In this document: one piece after another, positions 1 to 7,301 of the stretch | How positions within the stretch are numbered: the stretch's first letter is position 1 | How the letters are laid out: every line of letters starts with the position of its first letter | Made by a program: the position numbers and the translations under genes | NCBI GenBank assembly: GCA_046728115.1 | Contig: JBKPDW010000118.1 | Coordinates: forward strand, 1-10,437 | DNA length: 10,437 bases | From: CAVSWN01 sp046728115 | GTDB lineage: Bacteria > Acidobacteriota > Vicinamibacteria > Vicinamibacterales > CAVVIG01 | Reading direction: 5' to 3' | Notes under the pieces: generated by a model | Databases searched by the model: none | Told to the model about the DNA's origin: nothing | What the model saw: the letters and a program-made list of their open reading frames with translations, nothing else

Positions 1-65
1 CCCAGCAACCTCGAGTGACTGTGCCGTGGGAGTCGCCAGCAAGACGATGTGCCTGGATAACGCGT

Positions 66-221
66 TCAGCCCAGATTCGCCCATATCGTCCTACCTGGAT
101 GTGGCTCTCGAGCGCTTCGGCCCTCCTGTTCGCGACCGTAGTCGCTCATCTTGCATTCGTCACACGGAGGGTTCCAATAGTACTTATGCCACGGATCGGG
201 CCACCCGGTACCCGCCTTATC
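66..221 (-). pseudogene. Degraded C-terminus of an aldehyde dehydrogenase
   Basis: Read on the minus strand, the last 51 codons before a TGA stop align without any gap to the last 51 residues of the intact aldehyde dehydrogenase at 1587-3065. About 24 positions are identical by eye. Shared blocks are KAGT-W, WHKY, KMS-YGREQ and TIW-N-G at the very C-terminus. The conserved glycine/phenylalanine run before KMSGYG is lost (FGGYKMS has become CDECKMS), which points to a gene no longer under selection. Upstream of residue DKAGT the similarity fades and no catalytic cysteine or glutamate segment can be found, so only the tail remains. Divergence is too high for a recent duplication; it looks like an older paralog that was truncated. 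It lies in opposite orientation to the intact copy. Homology is visible in the sequence; loss of function is inferred. Confidence 0.7.
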
Positions 222-506
222 TTGGGATCTTGGGCGGGCTTCCGTCGACATTCAACCCAGTGACACGAATCCCGATCGTCGACTGGGGAACAAGCCGAAG
301 CTGGATGGCCGGATCTGCGGCGTTTTTGGCCTTGGGACCACCGCCTTGCAGGTGCATGCTGACTCCGTAAAGAGGCGAGCCGGTGCCGATGAGACGACCG
401 TGGCCACCGATCGTAATCGCCTCGACGCCAGGACGTGCCGTACGTGAGCGGTCGCAAGGATGTCGCCCAGCATCGCGCGCGACCGACGTAAAGAACGGAG
501 GCCAAC
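222..506. other. Leader region without a convincing gene
   Basis: Several overlapping frames are open here on both strands, as is usual in GC-rich DNA, but none has a ribosome binding site, recognisable motif or family resemblance. The region separates the dehydrogenase remnant from the start of the 507-854 gene and should contain that operon's promoter. I could not pick out a -35/-10 pair with acceptable spacing. Confidence 0.4.
497..501 (+). promoter_or_regulatory. Strong ribosome binding site of the first operon gene
   Basis: GGAGG lies five bases before the ATG at 507. It decides the start of the small alpha/beta protein and supports it as a real, translated gene and the first gene of the plus-strand set. 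Confidence 0.7.
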
Positions 507-854
507 ATGACCGTCGCATCCACGCTGGACATCTACGGGATGTCGCCTGAAGAGTATCGCGCCGTGATGGACAAGCTTGGAGTCGAACGCCGACCAGAAC
601 CAGGGATCTACTTCCACGCGACCATCACGACGGACTTCGGCTATCGCGTCGTCGAGGTCTGGGATCGCAAGGAAGGCTTCGAGCAGTTCGTCGAGCGACG
701 TCTGCTTCCTACGACAAAGGCCTTGGGGATCGAGCGGCGAACCGAGATCACGATCACCCCGCTCCACAACTTCTTCGCGCCTCGCCTCGATGAACTGTCG
801 GGCCTCGCGAACACTCTGCCCGGCGGACCGCGCGTGCATGAGAAGACCAGGTGA
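507..854 (+). CDS. Small dimeric alpha/beta-barrel-like hypothetical protein
   Basis: A 115-residue soluble protein of unknown function. It has a perfect GGAGG five bases before the ATG. The first part (residues about 5-25, YGMSPEEYRAVMDKLG) is helical. It is followed by an alternating strand pattern including GIYFHATITT and GYRVVEVWD, a helix rich in aromatic and charged residues (EGFEQFVERRLLPTTKALG) and a last strand (EITITPLHNFF). This order is that of the ferredoxin-like dimeric alpha/beta barrel proteins (ABM/EthD-like), which include small monooxygenases and many proteins of unknown role. No catalytic residue can be assigned. The tail after about residue 95 is disordered-looking. It is followed after 69 bases by an oxidoreductase and then by an aldehyde dehydrogenase, so a role in the same oxidative pathway is possible. 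The fold call is inference from pattern; the reality of the gene is well supported. Confidence 0.75.
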   Translation: MTVASTLDIYGMSPEEYRAVMDKLGVERRPEPGIYFHATITTDFGYRVVEVWDRKEGFEQFVERRLLPTTKALGIERRTEITITPLHNFFAPRLDELSGLANTLPGGPRVHEKTR

Positions 855-923
855 ACGGACTCGCGAGACAACGCCTGGTTCACGACAACGGAGTTGAGGC
901 CATCAACCGCAGGATGAAGCCAG

Positions 924-1550
924 ATGAAGATAGGTGTAATCGGAGCCGGCAATGTCGGCACTGCAATCGCCATGCGCCTGGTTCCACACGGGCACCAGGT
1001 CATGCTTTCGTACTCGAAGGACTTGGCGCGGCTGCAGACCACGGCGGCTGCATTCGGCGCCGCGGCGGGCACACCCGCGGAGGCCGTCCGCTTCGGCGAT
1101 GTTGTCGCGATCGCAGTCCCGTGGTCGTCGATCGATGATGCGCTCAAGCAAGCCGGCGACCTGAGCGGCAGGCTGGTCTGGGACTGCACGAACGCCCTCA
1201 AGCCGGATTTGAGTGGGCTGGCAATCGGTACGACTACCTCTGCCAGCGAGGTGATTCAGCAACGGGTGCCCAGTGCCAGGGTGATCAAAGCCATCCCTCC
1301 GTTTGCCGACCTTCTGCACAGCGACGATCCCACGTTGAAAGGAACCCCGGCTGGCGTCTTCGTCTGCGGAAATGATCTCGCAGCGAAGGCCACCGTTTCC
1401 GAACTAGTCGCTCAACTGCCTGCGACCGTTGTTGATGCAGGCCCCCTGGAGAACGCACGTTATGTGGAGCCGGCGAGCTTCCTGCTTGTTCGCCTGGCGT
1501 ACGGACTGGGGCTGGGATCCCGAATTGGGCTTTTCTTGGCGCAGGGATAA
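924..1550 (+). CDS. NADP-binding oxidoreductase, F420-dependent NADP reductase-like
   Basis: A 208-residue protein that starts at once with a Rossmann nucleotide-binding fold: MKIGVIGAGNVGTAIA, with the GxGxxG glycines at residues 7, 9 and 12. Further family signs are the strand-turn VVAIAVPW near residue 60, DCTNALKPDLSGLAIG near the middle, the segment ARVIKAIPPFADLL, and a C-terminal VVDAGPLENARYVEP block. These are typical of the F420-dependent NADP oxidoreductase-like family (NADP-binding domain 2). Many members occur in bacteria without F420 and reduce or oxidise unknown substrates with NADP(H), so F420 use should not be assumed. Length is normal for the family. An AGGA at about 912-915 is a plausible ribosome binding site. 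It sits 36 bases before the aldehyde dehydrogenase gene on the same strand, so co-transcription is likely. Physiological substrate unknown. Confidence 0.85.
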   Translation: MKIGVIGAGNVGTAIAMRLVPHGHQVMLSYSKDLARLQTTAAAFGAAAGTPAEAVRFGDVVAIAVPWSSIDDALKQAGDLSGRLVWDCTNALKPDLSGLAIGTTTSASEVIQQRVPSARVIKAIPPFADLLHSDDPTLKGTPAGVFVCGNDLAAKATVSELVAQLPATVVDAGPLENARYVEPASFLLVRLAYGLGLGSRIGLFLAQG

Positions 1551-1586
1551 CGCAGACGTCAATTCACCGAGATCGAGGGAATAAGG

Positions 1587-3065
1587 ATGCTGTCGACGAC
1601 GAAAGTTGCACGGAAAGAGATCGCGCGTGGTCAGTTGCTGATCAACGGCCAATGGCGGGATTCTGAAACGGGCGAGACGATGCCGACGACCGACCCGACG
1701 ATCGAGGCCGTTATCACGCAAGTGGCTAAAGCGACATCAGCTGATGCCGACGCCGCAGTAAAAGCAGCCCACCGGGCGTTTGAGAATGGACCGTGGCGGC
1801 GCATGCATCACGAGCAGCGCGCCAAGATCCTCTTCAAGATGGCCGACCTGATGGATGAGCGCGCGGAGGACTTTGCGATCCGCGAGGCAATGGACATGGG
1901 CATGCCTTATCGCGACTTCCGCGAGATCATCATGCCGCATTGCTCAGGCTTGTTTCGCTTCTTTGGCGGTCTCGCGATGAGCGCCATGAACGGCGGATAC
2001 CGCACGTCCTATGAAGATCATCTGCGGATCTTCACGCGCAGGGAACCGATTGGTGTGGTGGCTGCGATCACTCCGTTCAACTTTCCACTTGCCCTCACGT
2101 GTTCGAAGGTCGCGCCTGCGCTCGCCGCCGGTAACACCATCGTGCATAAGCCGGCATCGGACACACCCCTTACCGCTGTGGCACTTGCACAAGTCGCAAT
2201 GGACGCCTCCCTCCCGGAAGGCGTCTACAACTTGGTCACCGGGCCGGGCGGCAGCATCGGCGATACGCTTGTGAAGCACCCGCTGGTCGACAAGGTCGCC
2301 TTTACCGGGTCAACTTCCGTCGGTCAGAACCTCGTTCGAGGCGGGGCCGATACGATGAAACACATGACGATGGAACTGGGCGGCAAGTCCCCCAACGTCG
2401 TCTTCGCGGACGCCAACATGGACGCGGCGCTGCAAACCGCATTCTGGGGGATTTTCTGGAACAAAGGTGAAGTGTGCGTCGCGGGCTCGCGGATCCTCGT
2501 CGAGCGCCCGATTTACGACGAGTTCGTCGAGCGGCTTTCGAGGATGGCGTGCGAGGCGGTACTTGGCGACCCGCTGGACCCCGCGACGCAGATCGGGCCA
2601 ATTGCCAGCGAATCGGAGTACGAGAAGGTGCTGCGTTATGTCGAGGACGGAAAGAAAACCGCGCGCCTCGCAGCGGGCGGCGGCACTTGCAAGATCAACG
2701 GCAAGGGGCTCTTTATCGAAGCGACCGTCTTCGCCGACGCGACCAACGACATCAAGATCTCCCAAGAAGAGATCTTTGGCCCGGTCGTGCCGGTCATCCC
2801 GTTCGATGACGAGGAGGAAGCGATCCGCCTGGCCAACGACACACCCTACGGCCTCGCCTCCGGCATCCAAACCAAGGACGTCGCTCGCGGATTGCGCCTC
2901 GCTGATCGCATCAAAGCGGGAACAGTATGGCTGAACACGTGGCACAAGTATCATCCCAACGCTCCGTTCGGCGGCTACAAAATGTCCGGCTACGGGCGCG
3001 AGCAAGGCGCCGAAGCGCTTGAGAACTACACGCAGTACAAGACAATCTGGGGAAACTTCGGATAG
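1587..3065 (+). CDS. NAD(P)-dependent aldehyde dehydrogenase (ALDH superfamily)
   Basis: A 492-residue cytoplasmic enzyme that oxidises an aldehyde to the carboxylic acid with NAD(P)+. All key parts are visible: the oxyanion Asn165 in ITPFNFPL, cofactor-binding Lys188 in IVHKPAS, the Rossmann loop FTGSTSVG at 239-246, the general base Glu263 in MELGGKSPN, the nucleophile Cys297 in GEVCVAGSR, and Glu395 in QEEIFGPV. The C-terminus GYKMSGYGREQ...TIWGN is of the betaine-aldehyde/retinal-dehydrogenase-like type. Length is normal. The catalytic block reads WNKGEVCVAGSR where relatives often have GQ-C-AGSR, a mild variant. A GAGGGAATAAGG stretch directly before the ATG supplies the ribosome binding site. 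It is the last clear gene of the plus-strand set beginning at 507. The exact aldehyde cannot be read from the sequence. A degraded paralog tail lies at 66-221 in the other orientation. Confidence 0.95.
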   Translation: MLSTTKVARKEIARGQLLINGQWRDSETGETMPTTDPTIEAVITQVAKATSADADAAVKAAHRAFENGPWRRMHHEQRAKILFKMADLMDERAEDFAIREAMDMGMPYRDFREIIMPHCSGLFRFFGGLAMSAMNGGYRTSYEDHLRIFTRREPIGVVAAITPFNFPLALTCSKVAPALAAGNTIVHKPASDTPLTAVALAQVAMDASLPEGVYNLVTGPGGSIGDTLVKHPLVDKVAFTGSTSVGQNLVRGGADTMKHMTMELGGKSPNVVFADANMDAALQTAFWGIFWNKGEVCVAGSRILVERPIYDEFVERLSRMACEAVLGDPLDPATQIGPIASESEYEKVLRYVEDGKKTARLAAGGGTCKINGKGLFIEATVFADATNDIKISQEEIFGPVVPVIPFDDEEEAIRLANDTPYGLASGIQTKDVARGLRLADRIKAGTVWLNTWHKYHPNAPFGGYKMSGYGREQGAEALENYTQYKTIWGNFG

Positions 3066-3343
3066 TGGCGCCGTGCCCAGAGTCAGTTTCCTCGGTCGAA
3101 CGCTTAGCGGCGCGCGGGCGCCGACACTACCCCGAAGAGCAAGCGCGCAAGAAGGCCGAGACGGCTCGGCGAGCTATCTCCAGCGACATTCGGGAACTTT
3201 GCGCGCGAGTTCTCGCGATCCATGCGCAAGCGTCGGCAACGGGAGAGCGCGTCGATCGCTGGCGAACGGTTCTGCCCGTCTACTCAGGCGATCCGCTTCT
3301 TCCGGGCAGTCACCTCCAGACGCACGGCCGCGGCTCGGCATGA
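3065..3343 (+). CDS. Short hypothetical ORF, possibly a truncated gene
   Basis: A possible 92-residue protein not recognised as any family. Its GTG start overlaps the last base of the dehydrogenase TAG stop, an arrangement often seen with translational coupling. Third codon positions are GC-rich, as in real genes here. The central part (about residues 20-55, rich in Ala, Arg, Glu and Lys) is predicted helical, and LPVYSGDPLLPGSH follows. The last residues before the stop look arbitrary. It ends close to the transposase gene at 3358, so the reading frame may have been cut by the mobile element. There is no independent ribosome binding site. It may equally be non-coding; treat as doubtful. Confidence 0.3.
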   Translation: MAPCPESVSSVERLAARGRRHYPEEQARKKAETARRAISSDIRELCARVLAIHAQASATGERVDRWRTVLPVYSGDPLLPGSHLQTHGRGSA

Positions 3344-3357
3344 CCGCCGATCGGTGA

Positions 3358-4649
3358 TCATGCGGCCGCGTCGGTTGATGGGCAGGGCCCGCACGCCGCC
3401 GATCGGTTCGCCTCCACGCGGGCCCGGCGGGCGGCCGCCCGGCGCGCCGTCAGGTCTGCTGGAATCGCATCCCCTGTGCCGAAGTGCATTTCGTCTGGCG
3501 TCTGTCCGCGAAACGCGGAATGTGGCAGCACGCGGTTGTGTTCCTGGACATAGAACGCGACTAATCGCCGGAGGGTGGTCACGCTATCCAACGAGTGGAG
3601 GAAGAGCCATTGGTATTTGAGGGATCGCCACCACGCTTCGATCATTGAATTCGAGAACTTCAGTTCCGTGAAGGCCAAGACCGGCGCAGCACGCCCGTGG
3701 CGATCAGGTCGTCGACCTGGGCATTCACGTTCTCGACGCCTGCGTCCGCCAACACGACCGGGGTTGTCGTCGACGGCGTTGCGGCCTGACTGGCTTCGAC
3801 AAGGACCGCCACGCTGTTCACCGGCGCAAACGTCGAAGCGACACGCCACGCCAAGATCCGCCGCGAGAAGTTGTCGATCACGGCGTGCACGTAGGCGCGC
3901 GGCCCGTCGAGCAAGCGGATGACGGTGGTGTCGATGTGCCACATCTCGTTGGGTCGCGTCGTTCGAATGCCGAGCTTCGGCTTCGCCGGGTGCACACGGA
4001 GCCGAGGCCGTCGCCAACCGTACGTCCGAACGAGGCGGTACCACGGCGACGGCGACGCTGACACGGTGTTGAGCCGCTGCGCGAGAACCGCGAGCGTGCC
4101 GGTCGGGATGTGACGGTACTCGGGAGCGGTGACCATATCCCGGATCGCGTGGACCTCGGCGCGCGTCAGTCGATGCGGTGTCGTCCGAGGGCAGGACGAC
4201 CGATCGTCGAGCGCACAGGCGATCTGGCGGCGACGCCAGGCGTGAAACCGGCTCGGCGATAGATGCAGGAACCGCAGGACCGCTCGCAACGGGATGCACT
4301 CGCCGGCCCGATCCACGGCGCGCAAGATCCGCAGCTTGCCTTCTCCCTCCGGCAGACGTGCGCCTGAGAGCCGGAACCCGGAGGTTTGTAACAGGGCGAG
4401 GGCCAAGCGGAGCAGTGCCGAGAGCTTTTCGACGCGTTGTCGCAGCTTCAGAATCTCCTGCCGGAGCTCCGGCTCGGTGAGGTCCGCTACGTTGACACTG
4501 ACCACGACCATCGGCGGCGCAGCGAGCCACCCACGCGCGGTCGAGCCCGGGACACCGAGATCCGTGGCGATGGTCAGGTCCCCAGTGCGTTGGACGAGCT
4601 GTCGGAGCCGGTGGTCATAGCGTCGCTGCGGGCGAGATGTCGACGTCAT
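3358..4649 (-). pseudogene. Integrase-core (DDE) transposase broken by one frameshift
   Basis: A transposase that would cut and join insertion-sequence ends. From the ATG at 4649 the frame runs 329 residues: an N-terminal helix-turn-helix-like part (RLRQLVQRTGDLTIATDLG), a leucine-rich helix (about 58-88), a second helical DNA-binding region (120-140), then the rve-type core with Asp240 in WHIDTTVIRLL, VIDNFSRRILAWR, and Asp302 in VLADAGVEN. After Arg323 (bases 3681-3683) the frame goes wrong and stops. The next frame continues the protein with VLAFTELKFSNSMIEAWWR, giving the catalytic Glu, and ends with the family-typical RGQTPDEMHFGTG and an Arg-rich tail at 3358. Adding one base between 3680 and 3681 restores a protein of about 430 residues with exactly 35 residues between the second Asp and the Glu. 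No slippery heptamer is visible at the junction, so a mutation (or read error) is more likely than programmed frameshifting. Similar to IS3/IS481-like relatives, family not fixed. Confidence 0.85.
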
Positions 4650-4737
4650 GCGGAGGATCGTCGGCCATTCGCTGACGCCGCTCAACCCAGACGGAGGATG
4701 CGGTGTTTCGTACGGGGACGACAACTCGCACAAGAAA

Positions 4738-4756
4738 GTCCACAATGTAAGTGGAC
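4738..4756. repeat. Perfect 6-bp inverted repeat upstream of the transposase
   Basis: GTCCAC and GTGGAC flank a 7-base spacer (AATGTAA). It sits about 90 bases before the transposase ATG, between that gene and the 82-residue gene. It could belong to the outer end of the insertion sequence or to its promoter/operator. I did not find a matching copy beyond the other end of the transposase gene (3066-3357), so the element's limits remain unset. Confidence 0.35.
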
Positions 4757-4810
4757 AGAGCTCCGCGGTTTTTCAGGATGCATGATGATCCTCGTGGCCG
4801 ATGCCGGCTC

Positions 4811-5059
4811 TCATCCGTCGGCTTTCGTCTTCAACTCCGCGTCGTGTTCCTTGATGAATGCTCGAATCTCGTCGGCCATCCCGAGCAGCTTCGTCCACTG
4901 CTCCTTGTAGAGCGTGACCGGAAAGCGGCCGAGCCCGTATACCGACACGCCGCCTTTCTCGCTGACCTTCAAGGTGGCGCTCGGGCCGCGCTGACTCTTC
5001 AGGCGCTCGTTCTCGGCCTTCAGGCGTTCGAGCTCGGCTCGCAGGTCTTCGTCTGACAT
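4811..5059 (-). CDS. Conserved 82-residue protein with coiled-coil N-terminus
   Basis: An intact small soluble protein. Residues about 4-25 (DLRAELERLKAENERLKSQ) form a leucine-spaced heptad coiled coil, suggesting oligomerisation. Residues about 30-75 make a compact conserved domain: LKVSEKGGVSVYGLGRFPV, then LYKEQWTKLLGMADEIRAFI, ending in a charged tail. From memory, this VSVYGLGRFPVTLYKEQW signature recurs in short hypothetical proteins of several phyla; its function is not known to me. The start ATG at 5059 is the natural one because the coiled coil begins immediately, although no good ribosome binding site precedes it. It lies 161 bases upstream of the broken transposase on the same strand, with the inverted repeat between them. 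Intactness amid decaying neighbours suggests either selection or recent arrival. The call as a real gene is firm; the role is open. Confidence 0.8.
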   Translation of the reverse strand: MSDEDLRAELERLKAENERLKSQRGPSATLKVSEKGGVSVYGLGRFPVTLYKEQWTKLLGMADEIRAFIKEHDAELKTKADG

Positions 5060-5390
5060 GCGCCGATTCTAGCGCTGAAGTCTCGTCCGCGCCGAGGTCC
5101 ACCGGACTCTGGCATTCCCGTGCCGTTGTGACGAGCCGCTCGAGATCCGTCTTTGTCGCGGCGTTCAGCCGGACGAGCACGGCCAGACAACCGTTGTATT
5201 GCGGTGCACACCATCAATTCCCGTGGCGCACGAGTCGCTTCGGCTCTATGAACGACGCCCACTCGATCTCACCTGACCCGCGCTCGGTCGAGCTGACCGC
5301 TTTCTGCTGCCGCGACGCGTTCTGAGATTGGAGAGCGCGATCGACCGGCGCACACGAAGGCCGTCGGCGGGATGCCTCATCAGAGGTTAT
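5060..5390. other. Region with only a possible protein fragment
   Basis: No intact gene is seen. On the minus strand, at about 5095-5215, an open stretch after a TGA reads PQYNGCLAVLVRLNAATKTD followed by LERLVTTARECQSP. This looks protein-like and loosely recalls the C-terminal end of MmcQ/YjbR-type small proteins. The resemblance is weak and rests on memory. The frame then runs out of phase into the 82-residue gene. The rest (5216-5390) shows nothing recognisable. Confidence 0.3.
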
Positions 5391-5513
5391 ATGAGCTTGC
5401 GATCCTCATTGTTACTTGCCGGCGGGCTCGGCATTGCCGTGACCTCGGCAACGACGAGCCTGGCGGCCGATCAACCAGAGACATTCTATGGAGCCTCTCG
5501 CTTGGCGCATTGA
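5391..5513 (+). pseudogene. Signal peptide with the mature protein cut off
   Basis: An ATG with AGAGG four bases upstream opens a 40-residue frame: MSLR, then a hydrophobic core (SSLLLAGGLGIAVTSATTS) and a small-residue cleavage site (SLA-ADQ). This is a textbook Sec export signal. Only 14 to 15 residues (ADQPETFYGASRLAH) follow before a TGA. A secreted protein this short is unlikely, so it is probably the start of a gene for a periplasmic or secreted protein that has been frameshifted or truncated. Downstream frames up to 5910 do not give a clear continuation. It could also be a tiny exported peptide, which is less likely. Confidence 0.4.
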
Positions 5514-5910
5514 CGCAGGTGTCGACCGCGCCCAAAGAGCTGAACATCGGATTCCCATTCGGGCATGGCTCAGCTCGTGGGCGTTGCGATGAGGCAGCTC
5601 GGCCAGGTGCCAGTGGCAGATCCGCAGCCGAGGGCATCGTGCTCCGCTCGACCAGCGCCGGAATCACCGCGAATGCGCTCGCTCCTGAGCGCGGTGGACA
5701 CCTCGATTCGCAGGAAATCGTCCGGATTGTCGGGTCGCCGCGTTTTGAGTCGAGATCCTGGCGTTCAGCCGTCTGGGCCAATGACGGCAAGCAGGGCGCA
5801 GCCGGTGTCGCGGCGGGACAATCAGGTGTTTTCTGGCTGAACGATCGGTTTTTCCTGACCACAGGACCGCTGGCTCGTGATGCGCCATACTCCGGAGTGA
5901 GGCTTCCTTG
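5514..5910. other. Gap without a recognisable gene
   Basis: Long frames are open on both strands, but none has motifs or a consistent start. One plus-strand frame over about 5740-5905 (with GVFWLNDRFFLTTGPLA) has a protein-like feel and may be decayed remains of the gene whose signal peptide lies at 5391. No terminator or promoter could be assigned apart from the ribosome binding site of the next gene (GGAGTGAGG, 5894-5902). Confidence 0.35.
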
Positions 5911-6453
5911 ATGTTCTGTACTCAATGCGACAAGAGGAACGCGGATACGGCGAACTTCTGCTATGAATGCGGCACCGCACTATCCAAGGAGCGACCGACC
6001 GCAGTCGGACGGCCGACGGTGCGCCGATCTGAGCGTGAGCAGTCCAGCGTCGGATCGACAGCAGAGGAGGCTGACAACCCGCACCGTCCGACGCCGACAT
6101 GGAAGCTATGGCTTATCGGCATCCTCGGCGGTCTGCTCGTCGCCGGGTGGATGTTCACAACAAGTGAGGATGCCGGCGCAACGCAATCATCGGCGACCCA
6201 GCTAGGGGTGTGGGCCATTCGCGTTTTGGCCTTTGGCGCGATCGTTGCTGGGGTTGGAGGGCTCTCCGGCGCAAGTCCTAAACACCGTTGCTCGAAACGA
6301 AGGGAGCGTGATGTCCATCTCTTCGGAATCGTCAGCATCCATCGCTTCCTGTTCGCCCCTGTTTTCAGGAGTGTCGTTGGTGCTGCTCGCCGAGGAGCCT
6401 CTCGAGAGGCGGTCGGTTGGGACGCCGGAACACGGTCGTGGTCATCGCAATAG
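5911..6453 (+). CDS. Zinc-ribbon membrane protein, C-terminus uncertain
   Basis: A 180-residue frame. It starts with a zinc ribbon: Cys3-x2-Cys6, ten residues, Cys17-x2-Cys20 (FCTQC ... FCYECGTAL). This is the common N-terminal zinc_ribbon_2-type domain that binds one structural zinc and often mediates protein contacts. A hydrophilic linker (about 25-62) follows, then two membrane segments, about 64-83 (WKLWLIGILGGLLVAGWMF) and 98-119 (LGVWAIRVLAFGAIVAGVGG). This puts the ribbon in the cytoplasm. After about residue 122 the sequence becomes Arg/Ser-rich and lacks character, while another frame also opens near 6233, so the tail may be frameshifted. The ATG at 5911 is preferred over the TTG three bases earlier because GGAGTGAGG sits at proper distance. 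Partner and role unknown; gene reality good, exact end less so. Confidence 0.65.
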   Translation: MFCTQCDKRNADTANFCYECGTALSKERPTAVGRPTVRRSEREQSSVGSTAEEADNPHRPTPTWKLWLIGILGGLLVAGWMFTTSEDAGATQSSATQLGVWAIRVLAFGAIVAGVGGLSGASPKHRCSKRRERDVHLFGIVSIHRFLFAPVFRSVVGAARRGASREAVGWDAGTRSWSSQ

Positions 6454-6577
6454 ACTCATGGAGTGGCGGTACGGTCTCCTGGAAGCGGACCCACGGCGAC
6501 ACGAGCCGACCGATCTCAGGTTTTCTGAGTGGCGGCGCACCGCGCTATATGAGGTCAACCGTTAGGTGGATACGGGA
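6454..6577. other. Short region with nothing recognised
   Basis: No start, motif or hairpin that I can support. It separates the zinc-ribbon gene from the converging pseudogene on the minus strand. Confidence 0.4.
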
Positions 6578-7246
6578 TCAGGCGCGCGAACGAACTCGCT
6601 GGCTGTCCGTCGACTCTTTCCTGTGAAACACGCACAGGTCGCGCAGGCTGCTGGTCGCAGCATCGAAAAACGTGTGATCAGACGATGGAGCGACCTGGGG
6701 CGCGCCATCAGGCACCAGTTTCATCGCAACGTTCTGAAATGCCAGCGCCCCGGTCGTGCTGAACACCAGGCGGAACTCGTCCTGCCATGCGTATTCAGCC
6801 AACTTAGACAGCGCGATGCGGTCCGGCAGCGCCCAGCGCGTATCGGCGGCATCCGTCGCGCGGTAATATTCGACTCGTCACCCGATGCGCTCGTTTCCGG
6901 GGCGGCCAGGAAAGCGCGCGCCCGACGGTAACCGCGCAGCGACGCGCGCACAGAAGCCGGGAATGTCAGTTACCTCGATGCACGCGGCCGCGGCCAAACT
7001 CCTCCCACAGCCTCAGAGAAAGCGTTCCGGCTCCCAGAAGTCCTTGCTGTGGATCGAGACTGGCTCATTCATCCTGAACTCCGGATGGGCATCGGGCATC
7101 GGATTGCTCAGGCACAGCGGGCGGCCGCCAACTCGCATCACGTACGCGTCTTGACCGTGGCCTTCATGGAACTCGGCGCCAGTATGGCGACGGGATACCT
7201 TGGCGGAGGGTTGCGCCACAGCGAGCTTGCAGCAAAGCCACAACAC
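6578..7246 (-). pseudogene. Decayed gene of unknown family with two in-frame stops
   Basis: Three open stretches lie in one and the same minus-strand frame, separated only by TGA codons at 7013-7015 and 6878-6880, about 223 codons in all. The best preserved part is after the second stop: RVEYYRATDAADTRWALPD, then IALSKLAEYAWQDEFRLVFS and TTGALAFQNVAMKLV, ending in SSLRDLCVFHRKES. The middle stretch has CIEVTDIPGFCARV. This has the composition and strand/helix rhythm of a true protein, and I recall similar uncharacterised proteins, but I cannot name the family. The first stretch (from 7246) is less certain and may include non-coding sequence. Gene decay by nonsense mutations is the simplest reading because the frame itself is kept throughout. 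Confidence 0.5.
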
Positions 7247-7301
7247 GCGAACAAGAATGCACCGACTCCATGAACTCTCGATAAGTCCTGACGGTTTTCG
7301 C

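Noticed and set aside
252..839. 195-codon open frame on the minus strand
   Set aside because: It lies opposite the well-supported 507-854 gene, has no ribosome binding site or motif, and is rich in Arg as expected of a shadow frame in GC-rich DNA.
2310..3005. 231-codon minus-strand frame inside the aldehyde dehydrogenase
   Set aside because: It is the antisense shadow of a gene with all catalytic residues; no independent features.
3679..3690. Programmed -1 frameshifting in the integrase-core transposase
   Set aside because: The junction lacks an A- or X XXY YYZ-type slippery run and no clear stimulatory hairpin was seen; a one-base loss is simpler.
4738..4756. Terminal repeat pair defining the integrase-type element
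   Set aside because: No matching inverted copy could be found in 3066-3357, so I did not draw the element's borders and list only the local inverted repeat.
5380..5925. 181-codon minus-strand frame
   Set aside because: Ser/Pro/Arg-rich, no domain, no start signal, and it runs across the ribosome binding site and start of the zinc-ribbon gene.
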